Both the position numbers and the translations under genes were made by a program. Shown here piece after piece: positions 24,466 to 31,120 of a stretch of DNA of 64,000 nt. Numbering within the stretch: the stretch's first letter is position 1; each line of letters starts with the position of its first letter. The stretch lies in contig NC_090185.1 of NCBI RefSeq assembly GCF_024679245.1, forward strand, positions 31,249,170 through 31,313,169, in the 5' to 3' direction. Under the pieces are notes generated by a model that worked only from the letters and a program-made list of their open reading frames with translations, was not told where the DNA came from and did no database searches. The DNA is from Pseudorasbora parva (lineage: Eukaryota > Chordata > Actinopteri > Cypriniformes > Gobionidae).

Positions 24466-27400
24466 TCATCCAGGGAATGACACACAGTATTAAGAAGCAA
24501 TGGTTGATATCATAAACTTGAACAGGGTCATTTTAATAAACTCCGCTTTTTGTTTTGTTTTGTGGATTAAATGTGATCATCTTTTATGTAAAATATCTTA
24601 TTCAGGGCAGCACTAAATAAAAAATAGCATGTATTTTGTATGATCTCTTATTTTGTTTAAAGTATTCATTTTCACAGATTCTGCTACATAATTATACACA
24701 GTATACAGATATATATTATGTAAACACAAACTTGTACTTGGATTTGACAGCACTAAACATTACAAACTGAAAATTAAGAATTAAAATATGAATAAATACT
24801 ATAATAGTATATAAATAATACTATATAAATAATACAAAAATACAGGTTTTTTTTAGTATTATCTATATATAGTATTTATTAATATTTTAAATGACATGAT
24901 CAATAAGTCGTAACAACATGTTTTTACCTCAATTCAACCTAAATCAGTTTTAAACTTTATTTTTTTAAGTTATACGAGAATCAACACATTTTTTCCAGTC
25001 AGTTTAATGTAATTTAAGTTGAAATGAAGTCGATTGTACTTAAATTGAATGCAGCAAGTTTTTTTTTTTTTTTTTTTTTACAGTGTAGTTTCGAAATCAA
25101 CTGTCCTGTTTGTTTTCAGGCTTTTTGCAACATGTTAAAATGGGTGTTGCAAAACGATCTGGTAGGATGTTGCAGGACGTTACCTTACTCCTCTGTGATG
25201 TTGCCTTTTAATAAAACAAGCAATACCTGTCTCCTATTGTGGAGGAGTAAACTCAAGTCATCTGCAAGAAGTAGAGAGCATTACTTAAACTGAAGATGAA
25301 GCCTTGCATAAATAAAAGATCCTGATATGCGTTCACACACAGCGGGGATAAAGTGTTGCGTGAGAAACAGGATGCGCTTGGCCTTTTCTCTCAAACCAGT
25401 TGCATCAAACTTGCCGGTTACCCAACTAGACGATTTACATGACCTGTTATAAGCCGTAAACAATTGAGGATGCTTTCAACATGTTTATCTGAAGTGTATA
25501 TACAATTTTTCACAGAGCTTCTTGCTCTGATGATGCAAAATTTAACTTCTGTAACCTTAGGTGTTACTAATTTAGACGCGAATCTGATAGTCAAAAGGCT
25601 TTTTATTAAATATTCATGCGACTTTTTATAAAATATGCAGTAATCCCCTGCCATTTCGTTTAACTCCATTTAAAGCAAAATAAAGAGTACTTTTTATAAC
25701 ATGGGCTGCCAATATGATGATTTATTATAAAGTTTTATATACTTTTTTTAAAAATTATATTAATAATAATCACAAACATTTATTCTAAACTAGGTTTATG
25801 TTTTCTAAGCAACATTATTTATTTAACCATTTTTAAATTGATTATACATTTTTTTCTAATATTTAGAGTTGAATTTATTAATGCAACAAATAATGTCCAC
25901 CGTCATTAACAGTTCTTCACTCAAATAACATAAAATTCAATTATTAAATTTTATTTGCGTGCTGAACTGTTAATGATGGTGGACATTATTTAATATTAAT
26001 AATGAATATTAAATAATTAGCACAACTGTTTGCTTGACTTAAAGAAATTAATTAAATCTTATGATGTTTTTCTACTAATTATTTTATTTATTAATGCAAT
26101 AATTAATCATCACCACCACAAACAAATCTTCCAGCAAATAAAATAAACTTCATTAGCTCAACTGTTTTTGTTGTTTTTGCTAACTTATGCAGAAAGAATT
26201 TAATTTATTTATTATTAGCTAATAATTTTTCTATTTAATTTATTAATAAAACGATAAACACAACAAACATTTAAGGCAAATAAATAATTCTCACAACATT
26301 GGGCTGTTTATGGTTGCCATGCATCACTTTAACTTCAATTTTATTGCTTGTTATTTATTTTTCTACTAATTAGTTCAGTGCAGAGCAACGTTTTGATCTT
26401 GCCGTCACATGGTTCATGGAGCCATCGCAACTGCGCTGTCAATCTGTTTGAATAGGATTAATCAGGATAGACACTATATTTGCAGCAATTTCTGGTAAAT
26501 ATTAACACAATATATCATGTGCATTGACTAGGCTCTACAGTTGCATTTTATTCTGGGGAGAGATGAAGAAGAGACGACTTTAATGTTTTTCTTGAGTGAT
26601 GATCCGGTTGTTTTCCTTTATAATTTAAATATTGTTAACCTCCTAATGTTATTTTATGATACTTGCATAAGCATACAAAACAGAATATAAATGAATGATG
26701 CTAGCATATACAGAATTTAACCCAAAGAAGTTTTTAATAGTAATAAGAAAAGTTTTAAATAGTGTTTAATAAACAGGGCGATTTTTTTAATTCAACTCTT
26801 TATATCTAGGCGCTGTAGATGCGTTATTCCCTGAATGGGCTACTTCAGAGAGACTAAAGCTGTTAAAATATAACGGATAGCATCTGGATATAGGAGCTGT
26901 TGCAGTGCCGTTCTCTAACTGCAGTTAACAATCTATTTGATAACAATACACATTAACTATAACGCGTGTCATAAAATACCAACGTTTATCAAGATTTCTG
27001 AGAAGTCAACTAATGCAGTAAAATCTCAAAATATGCAGTAATTTCATCGCTCTGTGACACGCTTTTTTTTACACATTCCTCAGTTCCTATGGGAGTCTCT
27101 GGGAGTGTCGGAACGCTTTTTTTTTCAACGGTTAATACAGTAGAAAAAAATATTTTAAAAAACCCACCACAAACAATTTTTCTGACATAAAATTTTTTTC
27201 ATTAGTGAGTAATTGTTGCCCTTTTTTTTTCAGGAAATTTTGCAACTTAATGTCAAACTTAATTATTATTAGTTAATACTTTTTAAATAATAAATTAATA
27301 CAATAAATAACTCGACAAACAATTCTTCTGGCCTATTAAATAATTTATTACTACAAGTCTTTGCTTAACTTAAAGTTTTTTATTATTAAATCTATTATGA

Positions 27401-28969
27401 TTTCATATTTTGTTTACTTTAGTTTTTCCTACTGATTACTTTAGAATGTATTAATAATGCAATAAAAAGTAACCACCACCACCACAAACAAATCTTTTCT
27501 ATTTTTTCTATTAATTACATTTATTAATAATGCAATAAACATAAACTTTTATTCTGGCAAATAAATAATTTCTGACTTAATTCCTATAGAATAATTTATA
27601 TGGTTGCCAAGTATCATAAAGAATTATTAGTGTTTATTTTTCTAATAATTAGTTCAGTGTATTAATACAATAAAAAACCGCCACAAACTATTATTCTGGC
27701 AAGTAAAATAAAGTTCATTAGCACAGCTGTGTCTGTTTATGGTTGCCAAGTGTTGATTATTGCTGTCAACGAATATTCTAAATTCAAATATATATTCAAA
27801 TAGTTTAAAAAAATGAATTTCGAAGGTGAAAATTTATATTCAAATAAAAAAGTGCCCGCTGTAGTAGAGGCGTGGGTGTCTGCTTTTGTGATTGGGCGCT
27901 CATGGGGTTCAGGGACAGGTCACAGGAGCACTGCTCAAAGTGGACGAGTCTTGCAGTGAAGATGGCAGAAAATGCCGAGCCCAACTCAAACACGGCAGAG
28001 AAAGAGATTTTAACTCCATAATCTAAAAAGCCATGTCTGGAAGTACTTTGGATTTTGGTCGGTAGGAGGTAAAATTGTTGAGCCGCGAGATAGTTATATG
28101 CAAGCTATGTAAGATACAGTTAGCATACCATGCCTCATTTTATTTACCGTTAAACAGAAACATTACTTAAGTGTAGGGCTACTGTACTGACTGAAGAGAT
28201 ATCACATGAATAAAGGATAAATGCACTGCTTCCACTGGTGTGATTATTCACCGTTTCATCTCAAGGAAAACTTCCATGTTTACCGCAGCACAGCTCACTC
28301 GGAGCACTCAATATGCTGTAAAACATCAATTAATATTAATAATATTTGTTTTGATCACTGAATGAAGCCTGCTATATTTGGGACAAACGTCACAACCTTA
28401 AATTGCTTGCACAAAACTCAGCACTCAAAGTTTGTTCATTTAAACCGTTATGTGCAGAGAGAGTAAGGTTTGCGGTCTTGGCCATTAGTTCGATTTACTT
28501 GTTTTTGTGTAATTAATACGTTGTCAGATATGTTTAAACTTAAATAGACTTCCTAGATAGATACATAGTAAATAATAATACGTCAAATTTGAGCATTTAA
28601 TATTCGAATATAATTAGAGTATTTAAAAAAATGAATGAATGAAATTCGAATAGGATAATTGAGGAAGATTGACAGCCCTAGTGTTGATTTTTAATTATTA
28701 TTTGTGTTTTATTTTTCCCAGAGAACCACACCGGCGTGATGCTCAACGGAAAGGACGACCACGGCGCCGAGGACGAGCTGATCAAGCGCATGAGCCAGCT
28801 GACCACCAGCGTGGAAAGCGTAGAGATCAGCGTGCGCTCGGGAGAGAAGATCGAAGAGGCTCTGACGCCTGAGAGCTCGCCCTCAAAATCGCCCAACAAG
28901 AAGAAGAAGAAGTTCAGAACCCCGTCCTTCCTGAAGAAGAACAAAAAGAAAGAGAAAGTGGAAGCCTAG
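3572..28969 (+). CDS. add3: gamma-adducin gene, 3' thirteen coding exons (partial at 5' end)
   Basis: Adducins cap the fast-growing ends of actin filaments and recruit spectrin to them in the submembrane cytoskeleton. Calmodulin and PKC act on the C-terminal MARCKS-related domain. Joining 3572-3710, 7657-7808, 8269-8349, 13224-13373, 13454-13597, 13724-13822, 14658-14831, 15528-15779, 16867-16983, 19505-19588, 20124-20247, 23170-23259 and 28722-28969 gives 1854 nt in one open frame (617 codons and stop), and every junction has AG/GT borders. Residues about 1-270 are the class II aldolase-like head, followed by neck and tail, ending in a Lys-rich block with FRTPSFLKK and the tail KEKVEA. The phrases [33 protein letters not shown] and [12 protein letters not shown] fit gamma-adducin better than alpha or beta, as recalled from family sequences. 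The first coding exon(s) are not in the window, so the start codon is missing. The paralogue (add3a or add3b) is undecided. Confidence 0.93.
3880..4456. mobile_element. hAT-type non-autonomous element, 577 bp
   Basis: The left end TAGGGCTCTGCGATAT and right end ATATTGTGCAGCTCTA form imperfect terminal inverted repeats. The element is flanked by an exact 8-bp duplication TAAAAAAT at 3872-3879 and 4457-4464, the target-site size of hAT transposons. It is rich in GATATTGC-like motifs and has no coding capacity. It lies in the add3 intron between 3710 and 7657. Confidence 0.8.
5027..6395. repeat. Minisatellite, 37 copies of a 37-bp unit
   Basis: The unit starts GTTCTGAAATGAGTTCTAGA and continues ATGTTTGGTCAAGTGGA. 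The array is 1369 bp, exactly 37 x 37, so there are no net indels. Units differ at a few positions (GAAAT/GTAAT, TTAGTC/TTGGTC). A partial unit follows to about 6404. Looser relatives of the unit are visible at 6410-6490 and 7009-7140. Each unit contains the palindrome TTCTAGAA. The array is intronic to add3. Confidence 0.95.
6405..7656 (+). other. add3 intron remainder with degenerate minisatellite relics
   Basis: Between the minisatellite and the next exon the sequence contains decayed unit-like fragments such as GAGTTCTGGAATG near 7020-7035 and GGTTCTGGAGG near 7130, suggesting that the array was once longer. No exon or transposon with clear ends was seen. Confidence 0.5.
7657..7808 (+). 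CDS. add3: add3 exon, head domain (LGMVTPIND)
   Basis: The acceptor is GTTTTCTTAG and the donor GTAAGG. After completing Ser it encodes [29 protein letters not shown] and VDLFSWAHF. It ends in phase 0 with ITSC-type residues CYIT. The basic RCKLASLYR helix and the LGMVTPIND lead-in are adducin hallmarks. Confidence 0.93.
8269..8349 (+). CDS. add3: add3 exon, head domain ([15 protein letters not shown])
   Basis: An 81-nt phase 0-0 exon with acceptor AACTTGTAG and donor GTAAAC. It encodes [16 protein letters not shown] followed by [11 protein letters not shown]. This part of the aldolase-like fold is almost unchanged across gamma-adducins. Confidence 0.93.
8350..12500 (+). other. add3 intron, mostly featureless
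   Basis: I see no coding exon here. A fragment at about 10682-10752 (GGCAAGTCTATTTATACTGC) resembles a widespread fish interspersed repeat. The remaining short ORFs lack acceptor/donor context and family resemblance. Confidence 0.5.
12501..12854. mobile_element. Cyprinid-type MITE with TACACTA ends
   Basis: The element begins TACACTAGCATTGAAAAG and ends CTTTTGAACGATAGTGTA, an imperfect inverted pair. It contains internal landmarks such as CACCAAGGCTACATTTTATT and TGATGAATAGAAAGTTC, known to me as a very abundant cyprinid repeat. It is non-coding. The same family, interrupted, occurs at 20283-22870. Confidence 0.75.
13224..13373 (+). CDS. add3: add3 exon, head domain with altered metal motif
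   Basis: A 150-nt phase 0-0 exon with acceptor TTCTCCAG and donor GTAAGT. It encodes [34 protein letters not shown] and [12 protein letters not shown]. In class II aldolases the position read here as HIR is HxH and binds zinc; the vertebrate adducins I recall have HIHT or HLHT. Here the second His is Arg (CGC). Confidence 0.94.
13454..13597 (+). CDS. add3: add3 exon, head domain ([11 protein letters not shown])
   Basis: A 144-nt phase 0-0 exon only 80 bp downstream of the preceding one, with acceptor GTGCTAG and donor GTAAAC. It encodes [34 protein letters not shown] and [10 protein letters not shown]. The YQGSL segment favours gamma-adducin. Confidence 0.94.
13724..13822 (+). CDS. add3: add3 exon, head domain ([11 protein letters not shown])
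   Basis: A 99-nt phase 0-0 exon with acceptor TGTTTCAG and donor GTAAAA. It encodes [26 protein letters not shown] and ACEIQ. The His of RNHG, equivalent to the third metal-ligand His of class II aldolases, is retained. Confidence 0.94.
13976..14390. mobile_element. TTAA-target non-autonomous element, 415 bp
   Basis: TTAA at both ends encloses AGGAACTGTATGTAAGA on the left and TCTTACATACACTTCCT on the right as terminal inverted repeats. Such ends and a TTAA target are typical of the piggyBac and Kolobok superfamilies. It is non-coding and lies in the add3 intron. Confidence 0.75.
14632..14657 (+). promoter_or_regulatory. (TC)n tract serving as 3' splice-site polypyrimidine tract
   Basis: An uninterrupted CT microsatellite of about 24 bases runs directly into the acceptor TAG of the exon at 14658. 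Repeat-length changes here would alter the polypyrimidine tract. Confidence 0.7.
14658..14831 (+). CDS. add3: add3 exon, end of head and start of neck
   Basis: A 174-nt phase 0-0 exon with donor GTATGT. It encodes [17 protein letters not shown], then [15 protein letters not shown] and [15 protein letters not shown]. The conserved [18 protein letters not shown] motif of adducins begins here and finishes in the next exon. Confidence 0.93.
15528..15779 (+). CDS. add3: add3 exon, neck region
   Basis: A 252-nt phase 0-0 exon with acceptor TTTCAG and donor GTGAGA. It encodes [34 protein letters not shown], an acidic DDDD run, [15 protein letters not shown] and a Ser/Gly-rich end RTKTT. The [10 protein letters not shown] block is a neck hallmark, involved in self-association in the family. 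Confidence 0.93.
15834..16424 (-). mobile_element. TTAA-target element with exon-like ORF, copy 1
   Basis: The left end TTAAAGCTACACTGTGTGA and right end TTACACAGTGTAGCTTTAA are terminal inverted repeats within TTAA targets. On the minus strand it holds the two ORF segments of the family: 16315-16133 ([18 protein letters not shown] and following) and 16151-15933 ([16 protein letters not shown] through FLLDR). A frame break separates them. The insertion begins 54 bp after an add3 splice donor. Copies 2 and 3 are at 44434-45654 and 60363-60799. Confidence 0.8.
15938..16110 (-). pseudogene. Conserved basic exon inside TTAA element copy 1
   Basis: The minus-strand segment encodes [16 protein letters not shown], then [17 protein letters not shown] and DVAWFLLDR. 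It is preceded by a pyrimidine-rich stretch ending CTCGAG and followed by the donor-like CAG/GTAATC, so it looks like a spliced exon. 51 of 58 residues agree with copy 2. The function is unknown to me; it could be a fragment of the transposon's own protein or of a captured gene. Confidence 0.5.
16867..16983 (+). CDS. add3: add3 exon, neck/tail ([14 protein letters not shown])
   Basis: A 117-nt phase 0-0 exon with acceptor CTCTGTAG and donor GTGAGT. It encodes [33 protein letters not shown] and LQKRNK. The VPLNTNPxEV motif is shared by all adducins. Confidence 0.94.
17334..17724. mobile_element. Fold-back MITE (long hairpin)
   Basis: Two arms of about 180 bp mirror each other around about 17520. 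Examples are AACTCAAATTTAAGAAAG (about 17450) against CTTTCTTAAATTTGAGTT (about 17570), and CACTGCAAAAAATGC at the left end against GCATTTTT...TTGCAATG at the right. There is no coding capacity. RNA from this add3 intron would form a long hairpin. Confidence 0.8.
18224..18344. repeat. Short interspersed repeat fragment
   Basis: The stretch TAAATGGACTGCATTTATAT followed by AGCGCTTTTAA and CACATTCACCCATTCACTCC is a familiar fish interspersed repeat. Ends are not resolved. Confidence 0.45.
18755..19363. mobile_element. hAT-type non-autonomous element, 609 bp
   Basis: The ends TAGGGCTGTAACGATA and TATCGTTACAGCCCTA are inverted repeats. An exact 8-bp duplication ATAAATGT flanks them at 18747-18754 and 19364-19371, diagnostic of hAT-type insertion. 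The internal ORFs (18770-18955 +, 18921-19235 -) show no transposase motifs. Confidence 0.85.
19505..19588 (+). CDS. add3: add3 exon, tail start ([17 protein letters not shown])
   Basis: An 84-nt phase 0-0 exon with acceptor TCTTTTCAG and donor GTGAGT. It encodes [17 protein letters not shown] followed by [11 protein letters not shown]. The IREQN..D..TAGPQSQ motif is universal in adducins. Confidence 0.93.
19800..19817 (+). CDS. add3: Candidate 18-nt add3 microexon (AQSPVK)
   Basis: A strong pyrimidine tract (CTCTTTTTTTCTCTTTAAG) precedes 18 nt that read GCA CAG TCG CCA GTT AAG, followed at once by a GTAAAA donor. It is phase 0-0, so inclusion or skipping both keep the adducin frame between the exons at 19505 and 20124. 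It would add a Ser-Pro site to the variable tail. No homologue is recalled, so this rests on splice signals and frame only. Confidence 0.45.
20124..20247 (+). CDS. add3: add3 exon, tail ([13 protein letters not shown])
   Basis: The acceptor is CACATGCAG and the donor GTAAAA. It encodes [19 protein letters not shown] followed by [20 protein letters not shown], matching the NPFSxLTExELEEYKxxxERK tail segment. It ends in phase 1; the terminal G joins AT of the next exon to make Asp. Confidence 0.9.
20687..21652 (+). pseudogene. Tc1-like transposase pseudogene, copy 1
   Basis: It begins [18 protein letters not shown] and continues through a helix-turn-helix ([18 protein letters not shown]) and the catalytic region: FSDESKF (first Asp), [12 protein letters not shown] (second Asp) and [12 protein letters not shown] (Glu), which is DD34E type. 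It ends at GFPTKY. Frameshifts occur near 20850, near 21040 (CTACAGAGAAGCAGCACTGG) and at the T-run about 21345-21352. There is also an in-frame TAG at about 20997 (GAAATGGGCTAG). It is not functional. Confidence 0.88.
21661..22213. mobile_element. Harbinger-type MITE inside the Tc1-like element
   Basis: The ends CGCCGCATTCACACGGGGCG and CGCCCTGTGTGAATGCGGCG are inverted repeats that extend through GTAGGCGTTAACGC. TAA is duplicated at 21658-21660 and 22214-22216. Copy 2 of the Tc1-like element provides the empty site (GTGCATAACTGAACA at about 38443-38457), proving the 553-bp insertion. The 3-bp TWA target fits PIF/Harbinger. No transposase is encoded. Confidence 0.85.
23170..23259 (+). CDS. 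add3: add3 exon, tail ([20 protein letters not shown])
   Basis: A 90-nt exon with acceptor CTCCTGCAG and donor GTATTA. It encodes [16 protein letters not shown] and [13 protein letters not shown]. It corresponds closely to the gamma-adducin tail block [19 protein letters not shown], which supports ADD3 rather than ADD1 or ADD2. It ends in phase 1 (G), completing Glu with AG of the last exon. Confidence 0.92.
23540..24740. repeat. Large imperfect fold-back repeat with inner insertion
   Basis: The outer arms mirror each other: GTCCTGCAAATCCTTCAG (about 23733) with GGATTTGCAGGAC (about 24281), and AGAGAGATCATACAAAATTAC (about 23661) with ATTTTGTATGATCTCTTATT (about 24630). Inside the left part lies a second palindrome at about 23880-24040, centred on CATAGTAGGGGGG, continuing into the common cyprinid end GTGAACTATCCCTTTAAG (about 24109-24127). 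The right arm has acquired a (CA)n(GA)n microsatellite at 24392-24465. Confidence 0.65.
24392..24465. repeat. (CA)n(GA)n microsatellite
   Basis: About 24 CA units run directly into about 13 GA units. Confidence 0.95.
25690..27745. repeat. AT-rich intron tract with degenerate repeats and hairpin
   Basis: The motif family CACCACAAACAA...TTCTGGCAAATAAA...TTCATTAGCACAACTGT...TATGGTTGCCA recurs in decayed form near 26110, 26270, 27160, 27310, 27470 and 27675. A hairpin at 25888-25914 / 25965-25991 pairs AATGTCCACCGTCATTAACA with its near-perfect complement. There is no gene; it lies in the add3 intron between 23259 and 28722. Confidence 0.55.
27758..28680. mobile_element. hAT-type non-autonomous element next to the last add3 exon
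   Basis: The ends TATTGCTGTCAACGAATATT and ATTGACAGCCCTA are imperfect inverted repeats. GTGTTGAT is duplicated exactly at 27750-27757 and 28681-28688. The 923-bp insert stops 41 bp before the terminal exon, so the whole intron end between TSD and acceptor is only about 33 bp. It is non-coding. Confidence 0.85.
28722..28969 (+). CDS. add3: add3 terminal exon with MARCKS-related domain
   Basis: The acceptor is TTTTTCCCAG. It encodes [57 protein letters not shown], then [18 protein letters not shown] and the end KEKVEA before TAG. The Lys block with the RTPSFL serine is the calmodulin- and PKC-responsive MARCKS-related domain of adducins. Exon GC content is clearly higher than the flanking AT-rich DNA. 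Confidence 0.96.
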
Positions 28970-30651
28970 AGGAGCGCAAGAGATGCCCACTTTGTCTGTC
29001 TTTGTTTGTCGTTTTATGTCTTTCGTTAAGGTTATGTATGTCAAAAGCATGGCACGTTATTCCGGTGAATAGATGGAGTAACATCCGCTTTTCAGAGATG
29101 TGCCACGTACTCGTGATCATGAGTTTTATACAGGAAGAGAAGCGAGGGGAAACTCCTGGGAAACTGGCTTCTCTCACCTGATAGACTGAAAATGTTTCTG
29201 TACACAGTTTCCTAATGATTTTATCTCGTTGATGAGCCCATACTGCATTGTTTTGTTTTGTTTTCATATTGTATGTTTATTAGATTATCATACAGACCTT
29301 TTATGAGCCCCTTTTCTATCCGCCACGTCATCTCTCATGCTGTCAGTTCTGCTTGCGTTGTTGGATGGTAGGCGTAATTGGTTACACTACACAGGAGACG
29401 CTAAGGAATCACACTGGAAACCGTTCTGGGCTTATTTTAACAGGGTTTGTTTTATTTAGTTTCTCTTAGCTGTGATTGCCGGTGTGAAATTGAGCAGCAT
29501 GTGTGATGATCCTGTGTAGAGCCGCTCCAGCCTCCTCTCCGTACTGTTCTTTGCCAAACGAAAAGGTGTAACAGCATTAAAAAGCAGAGCAATCACGTTT
29601 TAGTGAACTGTAATCTCGGTTAATTTGGGTTTCATGTGCATCCACTCTTCATCTCTAATGAAATACTTTAGCTTTTTTTTATTGTTATTGAAACAATTTA
29701 GGTTTTAACCATTCAGTTTTGTACTCGTTTCTATACTTTAACAACGAAAAAAAAAAACGAAATCTTGAAGCATGTTTTGCTAGCCTGAATTTATATGGCT
29801 GATAATGTAGCGGTGCCTGACTTCTCAGTCGTGTAATAGCTCAGATTACTAAACACATGTAACGAAAATATATGAAAACTGGAGTGATGTTAATGATATA
29901 TATATATATAAATATATATATAATATTTTTGTGCTGCACTTTTTAATGTGGTATATACATAACAAAATATGTCTGGATGAACTTGGCAGTCGAAAGAGGC
30001 GTGATAAGAAAACATGAGAAATGTTTTAGCATCTTTAAAAAAAAGGGTGGAGAAGGGAACTTGTTAACATATAAGAAACAATATATATTTGTAAACTGTA
30101 TTTTTGAAGAAATGTCTCAGTCCCAAAGCAAAGGACAGGCCTAATGTCTCTCACGGGGTCGTGTGATTGATTCCCATCACGCTAGACGTTTAACTCCCAC
30201 GTGGAGGCTCGTTCTAGCGCTCTGGAGGATCACTTTATTCATCATGACACCTTATGACACTCATCGCCATCCAACAAGTCTCCAAAGCAGCAGTGTTGCA
30301 ATGATTTCCTGAGTAATGGCATTGTACAGTGTGTTTTTTCTGTCTGAAACTGGATTGATTTGCTCATCTTCAGTTGTATGGTGTGAGTTCAGAGGTCGCT
30401 TGCGTCGCCCTTTCCCATGAGACACCACTCTGTGGACAGAATGTGCTAAATTTCACCAAAAGCTAATCTCTAATGCTTAAGATTAGCAGTTTGACCTCAG
30501 TTTGAACTCCGTTAGGCCCGAATGTGGTCGCCAGTGTGTCCCTTAGGGGGGAGGCAGAACCACTGAGAGAGAGAGATGTATATCCCAGTGGGCAATGTGA
30601 AGTACTGGCTTGGGCATCGAGAGAGAGAGAGAGACAGACACTTCTAAGCTG

Positions 30652-30659
30652 TGTAAATA
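30652..30659 (+). promoter_or_regulatory. Pumilio-type element in 3' UTR
   Basis: TGTAAATA matches the Pumilio recognition element UGUANAUA. It is a short motif, so chance occurrence is possible. Confidence 0.35.
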
Positions 30660-31093
30660 GCATGTGGTTTTGAATGCGGGCCAGACGTGGATTAAAGCTG
30701 CACCGGGTCTGAGTTTAGAGCGACAACTCGGGAGATTATCTCATTTTATTGCTTTACATTTTCATGCCGTTTTCCTTAATTTTGTTTTTGGCTCTTTTTG
30801 CTTCAGTTTCCATATTGCTCTGTGGTGTTTTGCTTCCAGGAAGTGTAGATCATACCCATCAAGCGTTAACTGGAATGTGCGTCACATTCTTGTTTTTTCT
30901 TCTTCTCCTTTTTTTACACCACCTGCACCTTGTTTTACTAATGCCTCTCTGTTGTAGTCTCTGGTTCAGAGGGCCTGTTTGCTTTGGCATGCGAGTTTGA
31001 GCCAAGCCTCTTTGTGACCTGTGAAATCGTATATAAATGGTTATCTAACGGACTTGCTTTTTTAGATGTATTGCTAATCAGTGTAAATTCACA

Positions 31094-31099
31094 AATAAA
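31094..31099 (+). terminator. Candidate add3 polyadenylation signal
   Basis: AATAAA is followed within 20-30 bp by CAAACACTGCA and a G/T-rich stretch (GTCTGTGGGGG), the usual arrangement of cleavage site and downstream element. Confidence 0.65.
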
Positions 31100-31120
31100 C
31101 TATTTTAAGAAGCAAACACT

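Larger units (their letters stand above)
28970..31120 (+). other. add3: Probable add3 3' UTR
   Basis: Sequence after the stop codon is largely single-copy in appearance and free of transposon ends, in contrast to both sides. It includes short AT and GA runs (about 29898-29925, 30618-30634). It is taken to end about 15-30 bp after the AATAAA at 31094. The length of about 2.1 kb is plausible for this gene family. Confidence 0.65.
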
